Shown here: one piece after another, positions 15,289-22,707 of the stretch
Numbering within the stretch: position 1 is the stretch's first letter
Layout: every line of letters begins with the position of its first letter
Assembly: GCF_014646695.1 (NCBI RefSeq)
Contig: NZ_BMNT01000020.1
Location: forward strand, 91,500-141,427
Reading direction: 5' to 3'
Length of the DNA: 49,928 nt
Source: Sphaerisporangium melleum
Lineage (GTDB): Bacteria > Actinomycetota > Actinomycetes > Streptosporangiales > Streptosporangiaceae
Notes under the pieces: model-generated
Told to the model about the DNA's origin: nothing
The model's input: the letters and a program-made list of their open reading frames with translations, nothing else
Database searches by the model: none
Program-made: the position numbers and the translations under genes

Positions 15289-15402
15289 CGTGTTCCCCCT
15301 CGGGACTGGGCTAAAGGGGCAGCAAATAGAATGAAGATTACCGCCCGCTATCACGGCCAACGCGGCCAACCGCCGAGTTGGCTACCCGGATAGTTTGGGC
15401 AC

Positions 15403-16359
15403 ATGCACGCGATCGCGATATCCCGGGCCGGTGGGCCAGAGGTGCTGGAGTGGCGTGAGGTCCCCGATCCTCGCCCCGCACCAGGCGAAGTGCTGATCGA
15501 GGTCGCCGCCGCGGGCCTGAACCGCGCCGACCTGTTGCAGCGCCAGGGGTTCTACCCGCCCCCGCCCGGCGCGTCCGACGTGCTGGGGATGGAATGCTCC
15601 GGGGTGGTCACCGAGGTCGGTGCGGACGTCGAGGGCTTCTCCCCCGGCGACGAGGTCTGCGCGCTGCTGGCCGGCGGAGGCTACGCCGAGAAGGTCGCCG
15701 TCCCCTGGGAGCAGGTGCTGCCCGTGCCTGACGGGGTGTCGCTGGTGGAGGCCGCGGCACTGCCCGAGGTCGCCTGCACGGTGTGGTCGAACGTCTTCAT
15801 GGTGGGCCGGCTGCGGCGCGGTGAGACGCTGCTGGTCCACGGCGGCGCCAGCGGCATCGGCACGTTCGCCCTCCAGCTCGCCAAGGCGTTCGGCTCGCGC
15901 GTCGTCGTCACGGCCGGCTCGGCCGAGAAGGCCGCGCGCTGCCTGGAGCTCGGCGCGGACGAGGCGATCAACTACCGGGAGGAGGACTTCGCCGCGAAGG
16001 TCCAGGCGGACGTCATCCTCGACATCATCGGCGCGAAGTACCTCCCCGGGAACATCGCGGCGCTCGCCATCGGCGGCAGGCTCGTGGTGATCGGCCTGCA
16101 GGGCGGCACCAAGGGCGAGCTCGACCTCGGCGCGCTGCTGGCGAAGCGCGCCTCGGTGTACGGCACCACGCTGCGCGGCCGGCCGGTCGCGGAGAAGGGA
16201 GTGATCGTGCGCGGTGTGCGGGAAAATGTGTGGCCCCTGGTGAGCTCCGGGGCGGTCCGGCCGGTCGTCCACGCGGTCGTTCCCATGGCCGAGGCGGCGC
16301 GGGCCCATCGGACGCTCGAATCCGGGGAGCACATCGGCAAAGTCCTGTTGGCCAGGTGA
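15403..16359 (+). CDS. NAD(P)H-quinone oxidoreductase, zeta-crystallin-like
   Basis: This 318-residue protein is of the medium-chain dehydrogenase family, without the catalytic zinc ligands. The N-terminal GroES-like domain has GLNRADLLQRQGFYPPP and GMECSGVV. The nucleotide-binding motif HGGASGIGTFALQLAKAFG is near residue 145, followed by VVVTAGSAEKA. Length and motifs fit quinone oxidoreductases of the Qor/PIG3 type. It reduces quinones or enones with NADPH in the cytosol. Its start lies 114 bp from the divergent EspI-like gene, and Bpa follows 15 bp downstream. Confidence 0.9.
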   Translation: MHAIAISRAGGPEVLEWREVPDPRPAPGEVLIEVAAAGLNRADLLQRQGFYPPPPGASDVLGMECSGVVTEVGADVEGFSPGDEVCALLAGGGYAEKVAVPWEQVLPVPDGVSLVEAAALPEVACTVWSNVFMVGRLRRGETLLVHGGASGIGTFALQLAKAFGSRVVVTAGSAEKAARCLELGADEAINYREEDFAAKVQADVILDIIGAKYLPGNIAALAIGGRLVVIGLQGGTKGELDLGALLAKRASVYGTTLRGRPVAEKGVIVRGVRENVWPLVSSGAVRPVVHAVVPMAEAARAHRTLESGEHIGKVLLAR

Positions 16360-16374
16360 GCTAGGTTGAATGAC

Positions 16375-16899
16375 ATGAACGCTGAGGGAAGCAGCCCGCA
16401 CATCGTGGTCGTCGGCCCGAGCGGCCTCTCGGTCGAGGGCGACGCCGACGGCGGTGAGCAGCAGCAGGAGCGCTCCGTGGCCGAGCTGGTCGAGCAGCCT
16501 GCCAAGGTCATGCGCATCGGCAGCATGATCCGCCAGTTGCTGGAGGAGGTCCGGGCCGCGCCCCTGGACGAAGCCAGCCGCAAGCGGCTGAAAGAGATCC
16601 ACCAGAGCTCGATCAAGGAGCTCGAGGAGGGCCTGGCCCCCGAGCTGGTGGACGAGCTCGAACGGCTGACCCTGCCGTTCAGCGATGACAGCGGCACCCC
16701 GAGTGACGCGGAACTGCGGGTGGCGCACGCGCAGCTCGTCGGCTGGCTGGAGGGTCTGTTCCACGGGATCCAGACCACGCTGTTCGCCCAGCAGATGGCC
16801 GCGCGGGCCCAGCTCGAGCAGATGCGCCGCGCGCTGCCCGGCGGCCTCTCCGCCCAGGAGGACCACCAGCCGCCCCGCGGCTCCGGCCCCTACCTGTGA
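16375..16899 (+). CDS. bpa: bacterial proteasome activator Bpa (PafE)
   Basis: The 174-residue protein contains the family core VMRIGSMIRQLLEEVRAAPLD (a helix bundle), then RLKEIHQSSIKELEEGL, then ELRVAHAQLVGWLEGLFHGI. It ends in GSGPYL. The penultimate Tyr matches the GQYL-type tail that docks into the 20S proteasome alpha ring. Bpa forms a dodecameric ring that opens the gate without ATP and admits unfolded proteins. It implies this organism has a 20S proteasome elsewhere. ATG 16375 was chosen over TTG 16366. Confidence 0.95.
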   Translation: MNAEGSSPHIVVVGPSGLSVEGDADGGEQQQERSVAELVEQPAKVMRIGSMIRQLLEEVRAAPLDEASRKRLKEIHQSSIKELEEGLAPELVDELERLTLPFSDDSGTPSDAELRVAHAQLVGWLEGLFHGIQTTLFAQQMAARAQLEQMRRALPGGLSAQEDHQPPRGSGPYL

Positions 16900-16922
16900 C
16901 GGTCCTCACCTGACGATCGCCT

Positions 16923-16946
16923 CGCGGGCCCCGGTGCGGGCCCGCG
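16923..16946. terminator. hairpin between convergent bpa and HAD gene
   Basis: CGCGGGCCC (16923-16931) and GGGCCCGCG (16938-16946) form a perfect 9-bp stem with a 6-nt loop. It can serve both converging transcripts. No clear T tract follows. Confidence 0.55.
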
Positions 16947-16998
16947 GGCGGCGCCGTCCCGTCCTGCGACGGGCGACACGGCCGCCGTGGCCCGCGGG

Positions 16999-17796
16999 TC
17001 AGCCGAAGATCTTCTCCAGGATGATCGCCACGCCGTCCTCGTCATTGGCCGCCGTCACGTGCGTGACGGCGGCCAGCACGTGGGGGTGGGCGTTGGCGAC
17101 GGCGTAGGACGTGCCCGCCCAGCTCAGCATCGGCAGGTCGTTCGGCATGTCCCCGAACGCCACCACCTCCTCGGCGACGACGAGGTGCCGCTCGGCCAGG
17201 GTCGCGAGCGCACTGGCCTTGGTGACCCCCTGCGCGCTCATCTCGATCAGCGCCCGGCCGCTGGAGTGCGTCGCGGTCAGCAGGTCGCCCACCGTGTCGT
17301 CCACCAGCGCGTGCAGGATGTCGGGGTCCATGTCGCGGTGGAAGGCCAGGAGCTTGGCGCCGGGCCGCGCGGTCAGCGCGGACATCTCCACGCGGATCCC
17401 TGAGAGCTCTCTGCTGTCCCAGCTGTCGAGCCGGAAGCCGCTTTCGTGGGCGAAGCCCCCTTCGTACTCCACGGAGAAGCTCAGCTCCGGGATGCGGTCT
17501 CTGAGCCGGCCGACGGCCTCGGAGAGCACGCCGGGCTCGATGAGATGGGACTCGACGATGCGCTCGGTGTGCAGGTCGTACACCAGCGCGCCGTTGGCGC
17601 AGATGGCGAGCCCGCGGTGGCGCACCGCGCCGGCGACGTTGCCCATCCATCGAGGCGGCCTGCCGGTGACGAACACGAGCGTCGCGCCCGCGCGTTCGAC
17701 GAGCGAGAAGGCGGCGGCGGTGCGCGGGGAGACGCTGCCGTCGGAGCGCAGGGCGGTGCCGTCCAGGTCGGTGGCGATGAGTCTGGTGCTGACCAT
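16999..17796 (-). CDS. HAD superfamily phosphatase, Cof type
   Basis: This 265-residue protein carries HAD motif I as DLDGTALRSDG (nucleophile Asp near residue 10), motif II as VFVTGRP, and motif IV as GDMPNDLPML near residue 214. The large C2-type cap of about 110 residues between motifs II and III marks it as a Cof-like sugar-phosphate or nucleotide phosphatase (COG0561). The substrate cannot be read from sequence. It is convergent with bpa and divergent from the cold-shock gene. Confidence 0.9.
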   Translation of the reverse strand: MVSTRLIATDLDGTALRSDGSVSPRTAAAFSLVERAGATLVFVTGRPPRWMGNVAGAVRHRGLAICANGALVYDLHTERIVESHLIEPGVLSEAVGRLRDRIPELSFSVEYEGGFAHESGFRLDSWDSRELSGIRVEMSALTARPGAKLLAFHRDMDPDILHALVDDTVGDLLTATHSSGRALIEMSAQGVTKASALATLAERHLVVAEEVVAFGDMPNDLPMLSWAGTSYAVANAHPHVLAAVTHVTAANDEDGVAIILEKIFG

Positions 17797-17985
17797 AACA
17801 ACCTCTAGTTTGCCCTGTGTTAGCCGGAGCCCTGCGTCAGCCCTGGGAGTAAAAGTTTCTGGCCGGGAGGGGGGAACAAAGGCGCTCTGATGGTGTTAGA
17901 TGTGATGGCGTTGTATTAGCTGAACCCGATGTGCAGAACCAGCTTGACTGTCTGAACGGCCCCGGGAAGCTGTGCGACACAACCC

Positions 17986-18008
17986 GGGGTTCGCGAGGTG
18001 TGAACCCC
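17986..18008 (+). promoter_or_regulatory. 5'-leader hairpin of cold-shock gene
   Basis: GGGGTTC (17986-17992) and GAACCCC (18002-18008) pair with a 9-nt loop, 25 nt before the ATG and just ahead of the AGGGAGAG ribosome site. Cold-shock mRNAs often have structured leaders. Whether this one responds to temperature is unknown. Confidence 0.4.
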
Positions 18009-18033
18009 AAGATCAATTGCAGGGAGAGCTTTA

Positions 18034-18237
18034 ATGGCTCAGGGAACCGTCAAGTGGTTCAACGCCGAGAAGGGCTACGGCTTCATCGCTCCGGACGGTG
18101 ACGCTCCGGACGTGTTCGTGCACTTCTCCGAGATCGTCGGGAACGGCTACCGCAGCCTCGAAGACGGCCAGCGCGTCGAGTTCGAGGTCACGCAGGGGCA
18201 GAAGGGCCCGCAGGCCTCGCAGGTCCGCGCAGTCTGA
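18034..18237 (+). CDS. cold-shock protein (CspA family)
   Basis: This 67-residue single cold-shock domain has RNP1 as KGYGFIAP and RNP2 as VFVHFSEI, and the standard start [11 protein letters not shown]. It is an OB-fold RNA chaperone that melts secondary structure in mRNA. Full family length, a strong AGGGAGAG ribosome site and its own terminator indicate a monocistronic, well-expressed gene. The 237-bp upstream region is mostly leader and promoter. Confidence 0.97.
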   Translation: MAQGTVKWFNAEKGYGFIAPDGDAPDVFVHFSEIVGNGYRSLEDGQRVEFEVTQGQKGPQASQVRAV

Positions 18238-18249
18238 CCGCCGACACAC

Positions 18250-18286
18250 CGGAGGCGGGGTTCGCGCAGAGCGAACCCCGCCTCCG
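18250..18286 (+). terminator. terminator of cold-shock gene
   Basis: A near-perfect 16-bp stem (CGGAGGCGGGGTTCGC against GCGAACCCCGCCTCCG) with loop GCAGA begins 13 bp after the stop codon. No U-rich tail is needed in many actinomycete terminators. Confidence 0.75.
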
Positions 18287-18357
18287 TGTCATGTGCCGGA
18301 CAATGGGAAAACTTCACCTGCTCTGACAAAGCGGACATACGTCACAGAAGTCTAAGA

Positions 18358-18396
18358 GTAAGCCGCTTATCGCTATCAGGGCGATAAGCGGCTTAC
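18358..18396. terminator. terminator of serS (possibly bidirectional)
   Basis: Perfect 16-bp arms, GTAAGCCGCTTATCGC (18358-18373) and its complement (18381-18396), flank a 7-nt loop. On the minus strand a T-rich stretch (CTCTTAGACTT) follows. It lies 14 bp beyond the serS stop and also faces the cold-shock gene. Confidence 0.8.
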
Positions 18397-18409
18397 TTGC
18401 AGAGAATGC

Positions 18410-19669
18410 CTACTTGACCGGCTCTAGGACGTCCAGTCCGACATACGGCCGCAGTGCCTTGGGCACCACCACCGAGCCGTCGGCCTGCTGGTGGTTCTCC
18501 AGGATGGCGACGATCCACCGGGTGGTCGCGAGCGTGCCGTTGAGCGTCGCGACGGTCCGCGGCTTCTCCTCACCGTCCCGATAGCGCACGGCCAGCCGCC
18601 TGGCCTGGAACTCCGTGCAGTTCGACGTCGAGGTCAGCTCCAGGTAGCGGCTCTGCGTCGGCAGCCACGCCTCGCAGTCGAACTTGCGCGCCGCGCTCGA
18701 CCCGAGGTCGCCCGCCGCCGTGTCGATCACGCGGTACGGCAGCTCGACCTTGGCCAGCATCTCCTTCTCCCAGGCGAGCAGCCGCTGGTGCTCCTCCGCG
18801 GCGTCCTCGGGACGGCAGTAGGAGAACATCTCCACCTTGTCGAACTGGTGGACCCGGATGATGCCCCGGGTGTCCTTGCCGTACGAACCGGCCTCGCGCC
18901 GGAAGCAGGACGACCAGCCCGCGTAGCGCCGCGGCAGCGACCCGCCGTCGAGGATCTCGTTCCAGTGGTAGGCCGCCATGGGCGCCTCGGAGGTGCCGAC
19001 GAGGTAGAGGTCGTCGGCCTCCAGGCGGTACACCTCGGAGGCGTGCGAGCCGAGGAAGCCGGTGCCGGCCATCGCCTCGGGCTTCAGCAGCACCGGAGTG
19101 ATCATCGGGGTGAAGCCGACCTCGATGGCCTGCTGCATCGCCATGTTGAGCAGGCCGAGCTGCAGCCGGGCGCCCACCCCGGTCAGGAAGAAGAACCGCG
19201 CGCCCGACACCTTGGCGCCGCGCTCGGTGTCGATCGCGCCGAGCAGCTCGCCCAGCTCCAGATGGTCGCGCGGGGTGAAGTCGAAGGAGGGCTTCTCGCC
19301 GACCTCCTCCAGCACGACGTAGTCGTCCTCACCGCCGGGCGGGGCGTCCTCGATGATGTTCGGCACGGACATCACCAGCTCGTCGAGCCGCTTGGCGAGC
19401 TTCTCGGCCTCGGCCTCGGCGCCCTTCACCGCGGCGGCGAGCTCCTTGGCGCGCGCCAGCAGCACGGCCCGCTCGTCGCCGGAGGACGTGGAGACCGACT
19501 TGCCGACGCTCTTCTGCTCGGCGCGCAGTGACTCGTAGGCGGTCAGCGCGCCACGACGGCGCTCGTCAAGGTCGAGCAGCGTGGCGACGACGGAGTCGTC
19601 CTCCCCGCGGGCACGCTGCGACGCCCGTAGCCGGTCGGGGTCCTCACGAAGGGTACGCAGGTCAATCAC
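18410..19669 (-). CDS. serS: seryl-tRNA synthetase
   Basis: The protein has 419 residues from GTG 19669. An N-terminal coiled-coil arm (about 25-105) grips the long variable arm of tRNA-Ser. The class II core follows: motif 2 as [22 protein letters not shown] and motif 3 around [18 protein letters not shown]. The enzyme charges both serine tRNAs seen in this window. It is the last gene of a leftward operon, 54 bp after pheA. Confidence 0.98.
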   Translation of the reverse strand: MIDLRTLREDPDRLRASQRARGEDDSVVATLLDLDERRRGALTAYESLRAEQKSVGKSVSTSSGDERAVLLARAKELAAAVKGAEAEAEKLAKRLDELVMSVPNIIEDAPPGGEDDYVVLEEVGEKPSFDFTPRDHLELGELLGAIDTERGAKVSGARFFFLTGVGARLQLGLLNMAMQQAIEVGFTPMITPVLLKPEAMAGTGFLGSHASEVYRLEADDLYLVGTSEAPMAAYHWNEILDGGSLPRRYAGWSSCFRREAGSYGKDTRGIIRVHQFDKVEMFSYCRPEDAAEEHQRLLAWEKEMLAKVELPYRVIDTAAGDLGSSAARKFDCEAWLPTQSRYLELTSTSNCTEFQARRLAVRYRDGEEKPRTVATLNGTLATTRWIVAILENHQQADGSVVVPKALRPYVGLDVLEPVK

Positions 19670-19723
19670 GTAACAAAGGCTACCGATGTCCGAGCCGCGC
19701 TCGCGCGCCTATCGGCCCCGGCT

Positions 19724-20644
19724 TCAGACCCGGCCGGAGCGGATCCGCGCGATCCAGTCGGCGGCCTCGGAGAAGTCGGGGTCGGTGGTGCCGCTCCTGA
19801 GCTGGGGCGAGACACGGTCGGCCCGCGGGTAGCTGCCCAGGAAGCGCACGTCGGCGCTCAACCGGTGCAGGCCGGACAGCGCCTCGCCGACCCGGGCCTC
19901 GGCGACGTGCCCCTCGGCGTCGAAGTGGAAGAAGTAGTGACCGATGCCGTCGCCGGTCGGGCGTGACTCGATGCGCGTCAGGTTGACCCCGCGCACCGAG
20001 AACTCGCTCAGCATTTCGAGCAGCGCGCCCGGGTGGTCGTCGCGCAGGAAGGCCACCAGGGACGTGCGGTCGGCCCCGGTGGGCTCGGGCAGCACCCCGG
20101 GACGCGACACCCGGACGAACCTCGTGACGGTGTCGTCGCGGTCGCCCATGCTGGAGGCCAGCTCGTGCAGGCCGTAGTGCTCGCCCGCGATCGCCGGGCC
20201 GATGGCCGCGTCGTACGGGGAGTCCTCCATGGAGACCTCCTGGGCGGCCGCCGCCGTGGACGGCGCGGCGACCACCACGGCGTCGGGCAGCTCACGGGCC
20301 AGGAAGTTGCGGCACTGCGTGATCGCGGCCGGGTGGGTGTAGACCCGCTTGATGTGCGCCATCTCGGTGCCCGGCCGCACCAGCAGCGAGAACTCGACGG
20401 GCAGCAGCAGCTCGGCGGTGATCAGCAGCGGCTCACCCCAGGCCAGCTCGTCGAGCGTGACGGTGATCGCGCCTTCGACGGAGTTCTCCAGGGGGACGAC
20501 GGCGCCGTCGGCCTCACCCGACCGGGCCGCGTCCAGCGCCGCCGTGACGTTGGCGCAGGGCAGACGCTCGCCGCCCGGCACGAGGATCCGCAGGGCGGCT
20601 TCGCAGAACGTGCCCTGCGGGCCCAGGTAGGCGAGTTTCGGCAT
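19724..20644 (-). CDS. pheA: prephenate dehydratase
   Basis: The protein has 306 residues from ATG 20644 (MPKLAYLGPQGTFCEAAL), chosen as the conserved N-terminus. The catalytic PDT domain includes DTVTRFVRVSR with the Thr-Arg-Phe motif. The C-terminal ACT domain has the ESRPTGDGIGHYFF phenylalanine-binding motif, so feedback inhibition is expected. It converts prephenate to phenylpyruvate for phenylalanine synthesis. No chorismate mutase domain is fused. It is cotranscribed with serS and the DUF4446 gene. Confidence 0.97.
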   Translation of the reverse strand: MPKLAYLGPQGTFCEAALRILVPGGERLPCANVTAALDAARSGEADGAVVPLENSVEGAITVTLDELAWGEPLLITAELLLPVEFSLLVRPGTEMAHIKRVYTHPAAITQCRNFLARELPDAVVVAAPSTAAAAQEVSMEDSPYDAAIGPAIAGEHYGLHELASSMGDRDDTVTRFVRVSRPGVLPEPTGADRTSLVAFLRDDHPGALLEMLSEFSVRGVNLTRIESRPTGDGIGHYFFHFDAEGHVAEARVGEALSGLHRLSADVRFLGSYPRADRVSPQLRSGTTDPDFSEAADWIARIRSGRV

Positions 20645-20699
20645 ACCAGTCAGGCTACCGCCCGCCCTCGCCCGGCACCGCGCGTATCCATCGCTTCCC

Positions 20700-21143
20700 T
20701 CACCGCGCCGCCCGGCCGGGAATGAGGCGTCCGCCCTGGTCGGCGGCGACGTCGGGGCCGATGCCGAGGCGGGCGGCCCGTACGGCGTGCTCCTCCTCGG
20801 GGGACAGCGGCTGGACGCCGCGGCCGCCGCGCACGGGCCGGACGTACGTGCGGGTCTCGGTGCGCCCGTTGATCGACGTGAGCACGATGCCGTCGCCCAG
20901 GCCATTGATCAACGCCACGGAGAACGACAGCCGACCCGTCATCTCGGCCAGCGCGTCGTAACGGAACACCGCGACATCGCGGATCGCCCTGACGTCCACC
21001 ACGCCGTCGAGCGCGCCGCGCCGGCCGAGCACGCCGATGCAGTCTTCGACGGCGCGCCGGGCGCCGCGCAAGGCCAGCAGGCCGATCGCCACCCCGGTCA
21101 CTCCGGCGACGCCGCCGATCAGCGACACAACAGTACCCAGCAC
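20700..21143 (-). CDS. DUF4446 family protein
   Basis: The protein has 147 residues from GTG 21143. One membrane helix (about 3-26, SLIGGVAGVTGVAIGLLAL) is followed by a small conserved domain with DVAVFRYDALAEMTGRLSFS, ALINGLGDGIVLTSINGR and RTYVRP. These match DUF4446. The topology is a short membrane anchor with a cytosolic or outer domain. The function is unknown. It sits 55 bp upstream of pheA in the same operon. Confidence 0.88.
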   Translation of the reverse strand: MLGTVVSLIGGVAGVTGVAIGLLALRGARRAVEDCIGVLGRRGALDGVVDVRAIRDVAVFRYDALAEMTGRLSFSVALINGLGDGIVLTSINGRTETRTYVRPVRGGRGVQPLSPEEEHAVRAARLGIGPDVAADQGGRLIPGRAAR

Positions 21144-21165
21144 ATGACCGAGAGTAATCGTTCGG

Positions 21166-22494
21166 TCACCCGATCGCAGGGGATCTCAAGCGCGGCCCAT
21201 CGTCCGTCCCGGTTTCGGCCTGCCCGGAACCGGCGTCGCGCGAAGATCGGGCGAGCAGCCACACCAGGACGGCGGCGCCGAGCCCGAAGGCGTCCTGGAC
21301 GACCCGGCCGGCGACCGGGCTCAGCACGGGGATCTCGGCGGCGCGCAACGAGACCCCCCACCACGGGATGGGCAGCACGAAGTACGCCCAGACCGCCACC
21401 GGCGCCACCAGGCGCACCACCGGACGGCTCCACCGGGACCCGCCCGCGCCACCGAGCCCGACGGCGCCGGGCGGCGGCGCCTGGCCGGCCAGCGCGGCCA
21501 GGGCGATGACCAGCCAGGCCAGGTGGTGGATCCACGACACCGGCGAGACCAGCACGGCCAGGAGGCCGGTCAGCGCCGCCCCGGTCATCCGGTCACCGCG
21601 CAGCAGCGCCCGGCGGGCCTCGCGGAAGCCGTACCAGGCCACGGCGGCGACGAGCGCCAGCCAGATCAGCGAAGTGAGCCAGTCGGGCAGGTAGAGACGC
21701 AGCAGCATGCCGCGGATCGACTGGTTCGTGGTGGCGTTGTTGGCCCCGACCCGTCCGGAGTCCAGCAGGGCCGAGAACCAGAACGCGGTGGCGTCCTGCG
21801 GGATCACCAGGAAGGGCAGCACGGTCAGCAGCCCCGCCGTGAAGGCCGCCAGGAAGAACGCCCTGCGCTGCTCGGGGACCCCGTCCCGGCCGAAACCGGT
21901 GATCAGGAAGTACACCAGGAAGACGCCGGGCGTCAGTTTCACCGCCGTGGCCAGCCCCACCAGCAGGCCGCGCGGCCACCACGGCCGCCGCGCGACGCAG
22001 TCGGCCAGGCACAGCATCACGAGCAGGATGTCCACCTGGCCGAACCTGACCTGGTCGCGCACCGGCATCAGGTACAGGCAGGCGGCCGTCAGCAGGCCGA
22101 ACCCCACCGGCGCGGCCCAGGCGGGCCGCAGGCGCGAGAGCGGCTCCCGGAAGCCGAGCCAGATGGTCACGGCCAGGCAGGCCAGCACGCCCGCCGTCCA
22201 CACCCACTGGGCCGCCGGCCACGACATCATCGCCAGCGGAACGGCCAGCAGCCCGGCGACCGGCGGATAGGTGAACGGAAGGAGCTGCGGGGCCGGGGTG
22301 AACGCGTCGTACAGCGGCAACCCGCGCAGCAGGCTCTCCCCGCCCGTGCGGTAGACGTCCAGATCGACCAGGCGCTGGTCGGCGGGGTTGGTCAGCCAGT
22401 AGCGCACCAGCGGCGCCGCGGCCACCCCGATGATCAGCAGGGCGAGCGGCCACGCCCACCATCGCCGCGCCGCGCCACCCGAACCACTCGTCAC
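21166..22494 (-). CDS. GT87-type polyprenol-phosphomannose mannosyltransferase
   Basis: The protein has 442 residues from GTG 22494. Ten or more membrane helices are present. The GT-C/DUF2029 signature is seen in DLDVYRTGGESLLRGLPLYD (catalytic-loop Asp near residue 35), FTYPPVAGLLAVPLA and KLTPGVFLVYFLITG. Such enzymes transfer mannose from polyprenyl phosphate to lipids or glycans on the outer face of the membrane. The acceptor is unknown. It heads the operon leading to DUF4446, pheA and serS (22-bp gap). Confidence 0.88.
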   Translation of the reverse strand: MTSGSGGAARRWWAWPLALLIIGVAAAPLVRYWLTNPADQRLVDLDVYRTGGESLLRGLPLYDAFTPAPQLLPFTYPPVAGLLAVPLAMMSWPAAQWVWTAGVLACLAVTIWLGFREPLSRLRPAWAAPVGFGLLTAACLYLMPVRDQVRFGQVDILLVMLCLADCVARRPWWPRGLLVGLATAVKLTPGVFLVYFLITGFGRDGVPEQRRAFFLAAFTAGLLTVLPFLVIPQDATAFWFSALLDSGRVGANNATTNQSIRGMLLRLYLPDWLTSLIWLALVAAVAWYGFREARRALLRGDRMTGAALTGLLAVLVSPVSWIHHLAWLVIALAALAGQAPPPGAVGLGGAGGSRWSRPVVRLVAPVAVWAYFVLPIPWWGVSLRAAEIPVLSPVAGRVVQDAFGLGAAVLVWLLARSSRDAGSGQAETGTDDGPRLRSPAIG

Positions 22495-22707
22495 GACCTG
22501 GCAGGCTACCGTCCCCTGAGCCCCGATCGAAACGTGAGCACGCGGTCGCTCGGCCCTGGCCTCGCCAGTGGACGTACCGATCCCGCCCTGGGGCCACCGC
22601 ACCGCGCCCAGACCGGCGCCGGGACGTGGGCGTGTCCTGGTTCGGGGGCTGACTAGGGTTGCCAGGGCGAGGAGGTCGCGGCCGCGGGAAAGGAAGGCGG
22701 GGGTCCC

